This document shows, piece by piece, positions 46,517-57,690 of a stretch of DNA of 64,000 nt; position 1 is the first letter of the stretch; each line of letters begins with the position of its first letter. The translations under genes were made by a program, and so were the position numbers. The notes beneath the pieces are model-generated. The model was not told where the DNA came from. It did no database searches and worked only from the letters and a program-made list of their open reading frames with translations. Source of the DNA: Bolinopsis microptera (lineage: Eukaryota > Ctenophora > Tentaculata > Lobata > Bolinopsidae); contig NC_087074.1 of the NCBI RefSeq assembly GCF_026151205.1, positions 7,068,001-7,132,000 on the forward strand, in the 5' to 3' direction.

Positions 46517-47569
46517 TCTTTCTATATATAAAGCGAGATGATATACCTTATCGGATCGGACCTTATTTGGACGGACATTACTTGAACGCTGGAGGCCCTA
46601 GCGTTCACCTTAATGTCCGTTCAAATAAAGTCCGTTCAATAAATGTCCGTCCAAGTTAAAGTCCGTTCAATTTTTTTTATATAAAATTTTAACAATCTGA
46701 ATTGTAAATATTACATTATTGCATGATCACTATCTTGAAGTTGATCTTCGGCTTCTTCTACCTCCACCTTTTCTTTTACAACTGGTTGTCTGTCCAACTC
46801 GTAGTTGTAGTTGTACCGGGCAACGAAATGATCCCAACTGCTCTACTAGAGGGATACTTGAATGCCTAAGGTACAGCTTAAACTTTATCTCTAGCCCCCC
46901 ACTCGGTATAGGTGACCTTCGGTGGCTTACATGTCAGCTACGATACCTTCTACCATACCACCCATCTCGATAAAGTAGAAGACAAACCGGGATATCTCCC
47001 TGCACGAAAACCTATTTTATGAAGATGATATTATGTGATATTACTATTAGATAATGATCATATGTACACATATTTTAACATTTTTACTGATTAAAGACTG
47101 CTTTTCTTGCTTACTGTATGAAAACGGATTTAAAAATCATTTGCTAAAATTAAAAAAACGTCAAAAAAAAGATGAAAAAAATTCGGATTTTTGATGGTTT
47201 TGATTGCCTTCTATAAGCGTTCATATTAATGTCCGTTCATAATTATGTCCGTTCAAGTAATGTCCGTCCAAATAAGGTCCGATAAGGTATATGGATCCGT
47301 ACCATTTTAATGACACCACGGCATCAACTTTAACGCGACTTTTCGCAAAAACCGTAAAAGATATACAACTGAAACTTTTTTGACTGGACCAAATGCTTTA
47401 ATGGCCTTCAAATCAGCATGAAAAAATAAAAAATTGGCCAAGAAATAGAAGTTTTAGAGCCCAAAATTTGGACCACCAAGTGGTGTCAAAAACGCAAATT
47501 AAATAGGTATTAATTATTTTAGTCTCTTGAGTCTTGACACCCTTTTAGGGTTATACGGGTTCCTGCTAG
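46517..47569 (+). mobile_element. Non-autonomous Helitron-like element, copy 2, split by a nested TIR element
   Basis: It has the same 5' end (TCTTTCTATATATAAAGCGA, preceded by A) and 3' end (GGGTTCCTGCTAG, followed by T) as the copy at 12771-13083. From 47290 on it follows that copy closely (GACACCACGGCATCAACTTT onward). After 29 bp at the left, a 742 bp TIR element interrupts it. Copy 1 is thus a natural empty site. Confidence 0.75.
46546..47287. mobile_element. TIR element nested in Helitron copy 2
   Basis: The left end CCTTATCGG(ATCGG)ACCTTATTTGGACGGACATT is the inverse of the right end AATGTCCGTCCAAATAAGGTCCGATAAGG. It is flanked by TATA on both sides, where the uninterrupted Helitron has GATATATTTATA, so TA or TATA is the likely target duplication. 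The arms contain tandem (A)TGTCCGTTCA words. I see no intact transposase. The short element at 25135 is a relative. Confidence 0.8.
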
Positions 47570-50500
47570 TAAAAATAATGCTCATCCCCTTCAGAAAGAT
47601 CATAAATTCACTCACAGAGATAAATACGTATACGTTTTGCAATTTAATTCGCACAGGCCTTTATCATGGTTATTCGTTCATATAGTGAAAATTCTTTAAG
47701 TTTAACCAATCTCATGTAATATTTTTTGAGCAGCTCCCAACAAAAAGAAACCTATCCAATTGAACTTGAAGAAAAGTCCCTGCACGTTTGTCATACATTT
47801 CGCACACTAGCCGCACAGTGCATACATTAAGCAATGTCAGGCAAGTGCGGGTCGCGGGATCGCACTTTTTGCAAATTTTTCCGCACTTAAAGTTAAATGT
47901 TGCCTCAGGCCGGATCATGTAAGAACTTGAAAATTGTTCCTCATTTATATTTATAACCAGTGATGGGTTTCCAACGCGAATTGCGAGCCATTCGATCACT
48001 AGAGTAGTTACCCTAGTCTGTAGTCACTGTTAGTGTTAGACTTAGATATTAAGGAAAACCTGGTGTCGAACTACCGTGCGGAACGCCGGAAGCTGGACTT
48101 CAGACCGAGAGTAATATTGAGCGAACTAAAAGTGAAGGTGTCGATCTAGGGTGTGTGTCGAACTGTATGGCTTGTGAATATTGGATGTGCGGACAACCCG
48201 GCCCGCTCTGGATTTCAATTTCATGGTTCCAAAAGCATTTTGAAAGTAAGTAGTACTAGTAACAGGAAAAGGTGGTCGCAATATTTATTGGCAGCACTAT
48301 ATTATTCTGTATACACTATACAGTATAGTAGTGGTATATTGGTATAGTGAAAAACACTTTTCAGTGACAGCTGATGTGTAGGCAAACCCGGGCAATTCAC
48401 TTAATTACACAGTACCAGTCACTTTAATTGATCAGTTTTTATACTTTCGTGTTACTAGTAATTAATCTCAAAATTTTATTGGCTAAGAAATATGATACAA
48501 GATTTTAAAACAGTAATTAATTTCATACGTTTTTGTATTGAATTTGAAATCAAACCATATATGAACATCGGCATGACGTCAAATTTCATCGAAAAAAGCC
48601 AAGTTGTACTTGTCCAACCATCCATATATTAGCCTATATCATTACGTTTGGCTTCACAATAGCGTATATATCGGTATACCGATATGTAAATACTAATATG
48701 CCCTCTACGTAGTCGTACAACACGGATGCATAGTCAGTTATTTGGTCAGTTACGTCAATTTCAAACATGACCAAATAAACAATAACGGTAGCCTGGCCGG
48801 CAGTGGTATCCGCTCGGACTACCCAAATTACTGACAGGCTAACTATATTGACTTGAGTGCGTCACTAAGTGCATCCTGGAATGCTATCTAGATTGTCCGG
48901 CAACCCGGCAAGCTTAGTTTAAGACGGAAAATCAAGAAGATCGTCAAAGAAAAACGGAGTTTAGTATATTAAATAAAACGGTCTTTGAGTGTCCGAGCGT
49001 TTGCTGAACATTACTCCAGGAAATATGAGACAGATTCCTTTTAATAATTCTATTCATAGGAAGATGTCAGTGGGAACTGATGGTTTAGCCGAACATTCTG
49101 CCGGAACCAGATTCATCCGAACATTTAATCGATTTCTAAAACGGACTTCAACGTAACTGGGGCCAAATATTGTGCTCTGAGGTCTCAGCCCACAGTGCAT
49201 AGGGCATGAAATCACTGAGTCTTATTGTAACTTGAGATCGAACTAGATGTCTTGGGCTGGAGCCCATGATTCCGCGACACACGGTAATCGGGTAAGGGGT
49301 TCTGGCGAACAAACTTTACAGCACGAGGCCAGGTACCGGGACACAACGTCGTGGTGCGCGACGCTATGGGCCCAACGACGGTTCAATGACAATATATCTG
49401 TTCAAATATGACCAAAATTTTAAAAATCCGCAGTTTCTCCGTTAGCGATTATTGCTTGAAATTAAATTCGTCCACGCCTTAACGCTTTTTTACAGTTACA
49501 TCTCATTACTTTGTCAGTACACTTCACCATACACCATGTTCACTAAAATTGCGCTCATAATCATATTCCTCCAAGGAGCGTATATTTATAATAATAATGA
49601 ATAAGAAGTGATTGTCCTGGTCTTGTTTGACTACAAGTGATTACAAGTGACTACAAGTGACTGCAAGTGACTTCAAGTGTCCCCACGAATCACACGCACT
49701 CTATAGATGAAACGCGACCATTTCTCCTCGTTAAAAACACTAGACCTTCACTCACAATAACTTTCCATTCTGTATGTAACATCCTTTTTGTATGTCCCCG
49801 CTGTAACTGGCTTACCACATTACAGATTTACACTACCAATGATAAAAGTATATGCTTTCTTGACTACTCAAAGTTTTAGGTTGAGTAGGTGCCAGCACGT
49901 TCAGTGGACCTCCAACGATATTGGCAATACAATACTTTCAGTACATTTAAAATAGTAAGGAGTTTACAAATGATACAACTTTTTAATAATCAGTAAAAAA
50001 TAAATTGCTTGTATCAATACATAGGTAAAATCTCCCGCCAAATGCGTTATATCTTGGGAATTGATGAGGGCAAATCATCTTTCAATAGCCCAAGACACCG
50101 TAATCATCATAACATTTCCTGTAGATCTGAAAGTCTCCAAATTCTGCGCGTTTGGCAGCGTCGTGGTATAAAACGATTCAACAATTCAATTCAGTCGAAG
50201 CAAAAATCACGAGCATCTCAAAATGCAAGATAGCTTCTACACAATATGTGCTGTTAATTTTACAATTTCTAAACCCTTTCAAAGTTCCAAGCTATAAGTC
50301 CACAGTTATTCTTAATTATTTATCTGGTGTCCAGAACTTAAAGTTAAGGTCCTTTCTTTTTGAACTGTCCCTATTAGTACATTATAGATTTAGAAACCTA
50401 CGTTAACTGTGAGCTATTTTCCTCCGCTCCAATCTTCCGCTAATTAAATTGAGCAAAGAAGCTATTCCTTAATTGTCGAGCCCAACTTATAAATCCAACA

Positions 50501-50709
50501 GAGCACAGCCATATATACCTATCTAGGAAATAAATTACATAAATCTTAACCACATGTATAAAAGCTACTGAGAGAGGGTATTTGGTTAATGTTATCTGGA
50601 AGGCTGAATAAAGTTCGTTCTATAAATCTTGGAACCCAAATTCGAGAGACAAACTCTTGCCCTCGCAAGTTTTTTTCAGTCAGCTGCATAGTGCGCCAGT
50701 TCTTTTTAT
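47570..50709. other. Intergenic, small repeats only
   Basis: A 10 bp tandem array (TGACTACAAG type, 5 copies) lies at 49627-49679. GTGCGGACAACCCGGCCCGC at 48186 and its flank resemble 45900. Short open frames lack support. This is also the 3' flank of the minus-strand Kv gene. Confidence 0.45.
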
Positions 50710-52549
50710 TTAAGTTTCTATCGCTTTAGCTTCCTCTGGATCCGTCCCATTGTTGATGTTATTGTACTTCCCGTGGATGATGGATCGAGTATATTCCTTC
50801 TGTTGATCTGAAACCACTTCGTCTTCTTTGAACTTTTCGAAAGCTTTGTTAAACTTACTGACGATAACAGTCATTGGGAGAGCCAGGTACACCATAGAGA
50901 TGAAGAGGAGACAGGAGCCGACTATTTTACCCAGGGCGGTGGAGGGATACATGTCTCCGTACCCGACTGTTGATATGGACACCACTGCCCACCTGAGAGG
51001 ATGATAGTAGGATCATGTCACATAATTCAAGATCGCGTTCGAAATTTAACAACAAGGCTGGCAGCTTGTTCGCCGTTCTACAAAACTAAAAGAACACTGT
51101 ATCGGAATAGTTAGCAGTGTTTATGAAAACTATCACTCACCAGCAGGCGTGGAGGATAGAGTCGAAGCCATTATTCTTCTCGCCCTCGATGTAGTACATG
51201 ACAGTCCCGAAGGTTAGGACCCCCATCAGCCATATTATCAGCAGTAAGGTCAGTTCACTAAGACAATCCTGTATCACCTGATATTTGGAAATTTAGTATG
51301 TGGGGATAGCAACAACTCCCATAGGATCAGACTTATAGAATATACTGGTTTAATTGTGTAAATAATCTTTTAACTATTACCATGTGTTATCATGTACAGT
51401 GTACCCGCATTCTATGCAGCTAATAAACAATAACCCAATCAATACCCTGCCCACGTCATTTTATACTCCGCAAACTTACTCTTCCCATGAGAATGAGCCG
51501 TTTGCTGTGCCGAATAAGTTTCATCACCCGCATTATACGGAATATCCTCAATACTTTGAATGCGGTCATGGCACTGCCCTGAATCAGCCGTCCGACAGCC
51601 AACTCAAGATAGAAAGGCATGATCGCTAAGAAATCTAAAATGTTCAATGGTGTCTTGAGAAAATCACAAAAGCTGGGGCATATAAAGAGTCTTATGAGAA
51701 AGTCGAAGGTGAAGAAGGCCACGCAAATAGTGTCTACGACCGAAAACGCCTTCAGATTTTCAGGTCCTTTCAGTTCTGGCATGCTTTCAAGGATCACTGT
51801 CAATATCGAGACCAAGATTATGAGCACATCCAACAGCGCCCATATCCTCGAATAAATACTGGAGTCGGGGCTTTCCAAAAACTCCCAAACCCTCCACCTT
51901 ATTTGTTGAAATCTCGACTGATCCTCCATGTTTAAATCCTCTGCTATTTTAGCGAGGGTTAACGAAGGTGCGGCCGGAGCTCGCCATTGTATCTTGTAGA
52001 AGTCTAGCTCCTCCAGGTGAATCTCTCTGGGCACTGAGTTGGGCACGTAGATCACACCTCCGCTTTGATAGTAATACAAGATGGCCGGAAAGGACATTTG
52101 GTTGCGGTCTAGAAAGTACTCTTCCTTCTTGCTGTTCCAGTACCGAGCGAACAGTGCCTTGTTACCCATCATGGTGTTTGGGAACTGGTCTAGTGTCTCC
52201 CTGTACGTCTGAAACAAGAAAATATTCAGTAATGTGGCATCTTCAGTTAATACAACAGACATTGCGAAACGCTCACAATTTAAAACTGATTTTTTTTCGT
52301 TCGTGAAAATAATTAAAAATGACGATTCAAGATTAAAAAGCAAGCAAAAAGCAACAAATTGCGGATCAATACCTCGAATCGTTTTCCAGCGACATTAATA
52401 ACGATAACCTCGCCGCTTGGTGGTGGTCCATCTAGTGGGATGTGGTTGGAGTAACTGTTCTCCGGTGTCCCACGTGGCCCTATTAATGTAGTCCGGTCTC
52501 GATCATGGTCAATAGTTGTGGCAGAAATAATGGTAAAATTGGCAGCCAT
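50710..52549 (-). CDS. Shaker-type (Kv1-like) voltage-gated K+ channel subunit with PMT in S6
   Basis: Four minus-strand exons: 52549-52373, 52208-51480, 51277-51141 and 50992-50710. They join in phase to 441 residues. The T1 domain is Kv1-like (VINVAGKRFETYRETLDQFP; FLDRNQMSFPAILYYYQSGG) and lacks the zinc-binding Cys pair of Kv2-4. S1-S3 follow, and S4 is FKVLRIFRIMRVMKLIRHSK with regular basic residues. The selectivity filter TVGYGD spans residues 356-361. In S6 the usual Pro-Val-Pro hinge is Pro387-Met-Thr (LALPMTVIVSKF), as in regulatory Kv subunits that do not form channels alone. The C-terminal tail is short, with no PDZ ligand. A possible poly(A) signal (AATAAA, inverse of 50704-50709) lies directly at the stop. 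It should sit in the plasma membrane as part of a tetramer. Confidence 0.92.
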
Positions 52550-55075
52550 CTCGACAATATATCATCCTCTGCCGAGGACACCCTATAATTGTGAGTAAGG
52601 GTTAAAGAGTATATCGCTGAAAGGTGTCCTGTGGAAAGTGGTTTGCTGAATAATCATTAGCTATATCGGTGCATAAATTCATAGCGGCTCACACAACCTG
52701 GTCACAACTGTAGCTCTATACAACGGAGGAGAAGAGAGGAGAGGAGAGGGCTCTCGAGTCCCCAAAAAACACACAAAGAGGACAATCAGCCCTAACTTAC
52801 AGCGTGTTCACCGTGATCTGTAGACCCCGGCTATAATTACAAGACCATGAACACTTACAGCTATACAATACCTACTTCCTCTCCATACTGCTCCAAGTAT
52901 ATATTATATATATGTACAAGCAAATTCGAGCTACCCGTCCAAATTATGTTGTTAGGGATGTGGATTTGCCAGGCTCTAATGACCATTGAACCCCTTTACT
53001 GGAAAGACTCGGGTACCTACACACCAATCGGAGGTAGAGAGAGAGAGCGGAATTACAGAATTACTAAGTCTCTTTGCAGTGCAATTCAACTGGCAAATGG
53101 GATTGTGATTTCAGCGTAAGTTGGTAAGTGCCGTGGTCCAGGCTAAACGACATTGGAAGTTCAGTGAGAGCTGTATTTTAGGAAAAAAGGTCAGATAAAC
53201 GATGGAAGTTTGTGGTAAACGAAAGAGAAAATGTAGCAATAGTAAAGCTATATTACAGAGCTATGAAGTCTACATTTAAAAGAGCAGTAAGTTGGAGGTC
53301 ACGTTTAGTTAGAAACCGGTACTGTGTAGCTATGTAAAACGTAGCCATAGTAAAGCTATTGAATAGCTGCAGAGTCTACCAAATACCAAATACCTATAAA
53401 ATCCCTATGAAGTATGAAATATGGCTGGAAATTTGTTACCAATACTTGTTGGTCTTGTAAAAATAGAAGGCTGTTTAGGTATGGCTGTTAAATGTAGCCA
53501 TAGTAATGCCACTAAAGAACTACAAAACATACGTGTAAGAAACGTCGCTACAAATATAGCTATAAAATTTGCTTATTAGATAGAAATTCGGTACCGATAC
53601 TTTTTGGCTGTGTGTCGACGGTACACAAGTCAGAAAAACGAATTAAGAGTAGCACTGAAAAAAGACATTGTCCCTGCTGCGGACATACTGTATGTGTCTG
53701 TGACAACGTACTGTTTAATCAAATAATGTCAATTACAGGGAATTTATTGTTTGGATGGATAAGCACTAAGGAGGATATACTAGTACAATAATATGTTAGA
53801 AATAGTTTTGGTATCTGAGCTTTTTTTCTTTAAAATCAGGAGATATTGAGAAACCAGAAAAATATCATAATAGTTTTAATTAGTTTCTGCCCAAATTGAC
53901 GGGAGTAAAGCTAGCTGGCAGGATTTTATAACATCTTTTACATAAATCTAAAGAAATAAACATGCCCCGATAATAGCGATATTAACACCACAAATCTCTT
54001 ACATTTATTGTGGACTTCTTTGAAGGCTTTTGCCGAAGTTCACTGGTTCCTCAGTCTGCTTTACTTGTTGTCATAAATAAATAAGGTATTCCGATATTGT
54101 TTGGCTTCAAAGCGGCTCAGGAGCCCTTCCGAGTTTTTAATTAGCTCTATTATATCACCGTATAAAGAAAACCGAAAGTACATGTTAATTTGTATTTAAT
54201 AAGTTAAAACAAGTGTACTTATTGTTGCCTGGGAAATTTTTACGTCATGTCAACAGACGGTAAATTTCCTGGTCGTAACAATGCAGAGAATACAATTATT
54301 AACAAATCATAATCATTCTGTGGGAAGAATTATGGAACATACAAAAACATACTCGATTATTTATTCAGCCCAAAATACTATAATTTATAGTATTTTAGGT
54401 TAATTAATCGTTGATTATGGCAGGGAAATATGGATTTAAATTGTTTAGCGCAAGCAATGGATGGTAACGAGGAGTATTGGCATAATATGATTCGGTCAAA
54501 TATAATTGCAGAATAATGAAGAAAGTATTTTTGATCCGTGAGATTTAAAGATAGACGGAAACTACAAATTGCGACTGGTACGAATCAACTAGAATCTTTA
54601 TTGAATCAAAAGCACAGAAAGTCTGGGTAAGAAGCAAGAATAATCGGCCGTATGCCAATTCCAGAGTGCATTTAAGCTAAAATATCCTCCCGTTTCTATT
54701 CATTAAATGTAAGATTCAGCCGAGCTAATAACCGTGGAAACAATGAGGCTAATACTACTTTACATGCTACTAGTTATGTAACAAACTCAGGATCTCACTA
54801 TGACACTATCACATAAGACAGAGTATATAGAGGGAGAGAGAGGGATTCAATGTCGATCAAGTGATCAGCTGAATACTGATAGATCTGCCTCATGGAGCTG
54901 GTTGTGCGAATAACTTGACGGTCAGGTTGCTATAGTTACCCTCTACACTTTATATTAGACATCATGGTAGACAGAAAAGCAGACATGAAAGTGACATACA
55001 GACCTGACAACAGTAACCATGGCAACATTGAACAAGAAAGTGGCCAGCATTTTACATGGTAGGACAGGGTGGTAA
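52550..55075. other. Upstream flank of the Kv gene
   Basis: No gene seen. Between about 53220 and 53580 phrases such as GTAGCCATAGTAAAGCTAT and AGTCTACAT recur three times at roughly 100-170 bp spacing, a badly decayed tandem repeat. A purine run (GAGAGGAGAGGAGAG) lies at 52731-52750. Confidence 0.4.
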
Positions 55076-55089
55076 ACACTGGACAGTAC

Positions 55090-55215
55090 TGGAAACATTG
55101 CTGTAGACTGAATTGTAGACAGCATTGTAGCTAGTACTGTAGTCAGTGCTGTAACTAATCATGTAGCCAGTACTGTAGCTAATGCTGTAACCAGTATTGT
55201 AGACAGTACTTGACT
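55090..55215 (+). repeat. Degenerate 12/24 bp repeat (TGTAGYCAGTAC)
   Basis: About ten degenerate copies of TGTAGCCAGTAC/TGTAGCTAATGC in tandem. An open frame crossing it on the minus strand gives only Tyr/Ser repeats and is not a gene. Confidence 0.75.
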
Positions 55216-55304
55216 CATGCTCAAGGTTCAGCGCCACCGCTTGGACCCGAACGTGAAATACTGCGACACAGGTTTTATAGTGGGACTCAGCAGCACACTT
55301 ATAA

Positions 55305-55378
55305 GTGCGACCACCAGGTTTGCGGTCACGCGTGACCAGGTTTGTGGTCACGCGTGACCAGGTTTGTGGTCATGCGTG
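55305..55378 (+). repeat. 22 bp tandem repeat, 3 copies
   Basis: Three copies of ACCAGGTTTGTGGTCACGCG followed by TG, differing at one or two bases. Confidence 0.85.
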
Positions 55379-56214
55379 TCTGCACAAACCACCAAGTTGT
55401 ATGTCCCTGTGGTTGTCAGCTTCTTCACGATGTAACACAAAAAAACTTTAGTGTTTAACTCGCACACTAAAACTTAAGGATAAACCGACCGCATTTTCTT
55501 CTTAAAAACCTTATATTTTATAGTAGCGTGTCTGCAACATTAAGGTGTTACCAAACGTGTTAGTTCTTTCGAGTTTTTGCTTAGCACCCAACAACTTTAA
55601 AATGATCCTCTGTTAAAACTTAAGTCGACACTTTTTGAGAACAACCGAAATTCTGACAGCAGGGCGGCGCCTAGTGTTTTTTTGATTATAATTTAAGACT
55701 GAGCATGGTCAGCTTTTTTCAACTCTTTTTCATTTTAACATGAGGAAGATCTAAGTTTTTTGCCTTTTTTATGTAGAAAGTTGGAATTTCTGGGTATATT
55801 CGTATGACCTATTGTGGCCCATGAAGATTTAACATGAATACCTACAAAACGGCAAAGATAGAACTATTATTCAAGACTGCCTTGAAATTTCAGCACCTGC
55901 CACATAATTGATGTAATGATAAGTTAATTATACATATTATGATTAAACAAGTATCTTAATTAAATCTGTGTTTAGTCTATAATTAGTAATTACGTATGGT
56001 CATATCTAAAATTGGATAAATAATCATAATTAATCAAGCCACTCCTATTTATCCAATCAAAAGTTTTAAACAATTGGCAGAATTGCTGAGGCTTACTTAG
56101 CCTTGTGGGCGTTCTGAAAAACTGAATATGCTTTAAAACCTCCTAAAATCCCCAAATAAGGGTAACGAGTAGAGCGCTTTAGGGAACTTAGTGCTCGAGT
56201 AGGGAACTTAGTAG
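55379..56214. other. Intergenic, nothing recognised
   Basis: AT-rich sequence between two tandem arrays. No coding signal or repeat family seen. Confidence 0.35.
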
Positions 56215-56215
56215 A

Positions 56216-57028
56216 GCTTTAGGACGAGTTACAGAACATGGTTCGCTTACTGAGAGCCTGGGTTTCTTTTGGGACTTTAGGACAAGTTACAGAACATTGT
56301 TCGCTTGTTGAGAGCCTGGGTTACTTGTGGGACTTTAGGACAAGTTACAGAACATGGTTCGCTTGCTGAGAGCCTGGGTTACTTGTGGGACTTTAGGACA
56401 ATTTACAGAACATGGTTCGCTTGCTGAGAGCCTGGGTTACTTGTGGGACTTTAGGACAAGTTACAGAACATGGTTCGCTTGCTGAGAGCCTGGGTTACTT
56501 GTGGGACTTTAGGACAAGTTACAGAACATGGTTCGCTTGCTGAGAGCCTGGGTTACTTGTGGGACTTTAGGACAAGTTACAGAACATTGTTCGCTTGCTG
56601 AGAGCTTGGGTTACTTGTGGGACTTTAGGACAATTTACAGAACATGGTTCGCTTGCTGAGAGCCTGGGTTACTTGTGGGACTTTAGGACAAGTTACAGAA
56701 CATGGTTCGCTTGCTGAGAGCCTGGGTTACTTGTGGGACTTTAGGGACAATTTACAGAACATGGTTCGCTTGCTGAGAGCCTGGGTTACTTGTGGGACTT
56801 TAGGACAAGTTACAGAACATGGTTCGCTTGCTGAGAGCCTGGGTTACTTGTGGGACTTTAGGACAAGTTGCAGAACATGGTTCGCTTGCTGAGAGCTTGG
56901 GTTACTTGTGGGACTTTAGGACAATTTACAGAACATGGTTCGCTTTTTGAGAGCCTGGGTTACTTGTGGGACTTTAGGACAAGTTACAGAACATGGTTCG
57001 CTTGCTGAGAGCCTGGGTTACTTGTGGG
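56216..57028 (+). repeat. 58 bp satellite array, 14 copies
   Basis: The unit contains TTACAGAACATGGTTCGCTT, then GCTGAGAGCCTGGGTTACTT and GTGGGACTTTAGGACAAG. Fourteen copies are nearly identical. Variants ACAAGTT/ACAATTT and GAGCCTGG/GAGCTTGG recur at intervals of several units, suggesting a higher-order pattern. Since 58 is not a multiple of 3, the frame that runs through part of it only reads the repeat in rotating frames and is not a protein gene. Confidence 0.97.
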
Positions 57029-57555
57029 CGATGACAGACCCAGAACTCACTAACCCCATGTTTAACTTTATTCCTACCACTAAAACCTGACGTGTGAGTC
57101 CTGGCAAAGAAGGCAGATCGGACGTAACACAACAAGTACGGTCTCCTAGACTACTCTAGAGTCTAGACAGGTGTCACAGTGTATCGGAGTGAAATCAGTC
57201 TACTTGGCAATGGTGTGGAAGTGTGGGGAGGTGAGAGTGTGTGAGACTGGAGCTATCATATCCAGGATTGGGGACTGTCCGTAATCAGGTAATTGGTTCT
57301 CGCTGATAATAAGCAGCTACAATCCTGCTACAGTATTGCTACAATCCTGCTACAATTCTGTTAGTACATGAGTGTACCGAGACCTCAATCTGGGGTCTTT
57401 GCTTCTAGTTATTCATTAGCTCAAATTTACAGTCCTTAGCAATTGCGTTTCTAATGACTTGATGGCGCTTGAGTTAATGCAAACCCCGATTTATTGCGGT
57501 CATTTCCTTCTCCCTAATAGGGCTTAACAATTAACATGCTTATTGCATAATGTTA
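57029..57555. other. Intergenic, no gene
   Basis: No gene seen. A short direct repeat GCTACAATCCTGCTACA lies near 57318-57350. Confidence 0.35.
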
Positions 57556-57557
57556 GA

Positions 57558-57622
57558 AAACAAAACCCTGGTTTACCGCGGAAGGCTCCACTCCCCCAAA
57601 CTCCGCGGTAAATCAGGGTTTT
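57558..57622. repeat. Near-perfect hairpin, about 20 bp stem
   Basis: AAAACCCTGGTTTACCGCGG is followed about 25 bases later by CCGCGGTAAATCAGGGTTTT, its inverse with one mismatch. This looks like a minimal foldback element or the collapsed TIRs of a larger one. Confidence 0.8.
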
Positions 57623-57690
57623 ACTGTACTACTACCAACTACTACTACCAGTACCAACTACTACTACCAACTATTACTACCAACTACTAC
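57620..57690 (+). repeat. (ACTACTACCA)n / (TAC)n microsatellite
   Basis: Imperfect TACTACCAACTAC repeats immediately after the hairpin. Confidence 0.85.

Noticed and set aside
46719-46973. Open frames inside the TIR element nested in Helitron copy 2
   Set aside because: Neither strand gives a recognisable transposase; probably unrelated captured or decayed sequence.
32519-50709. tRNA or other structured RNA genes
   Set aside because: I looked for the GGTTCRANYCC box and cloverleaf ends by eye and found none convincing; a tRNAscan run would be decisive.
51384-52306. Plus-strand open frames over the Kv locus
   Set aside because: They are shadows of the well-supported minus-strand Kv exons.
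55052-55351. Tyr/Ser-repeat open frame on the minus strand
   Set aside because: It is the translation of a short tandem repeat, without a gene context.
56644-56892. 82-codon open frame in the 58 bp satellite
   Set aside because: It reads the tandem array in rotating frames; 58 is not a multiple of three and there is no start or domain.
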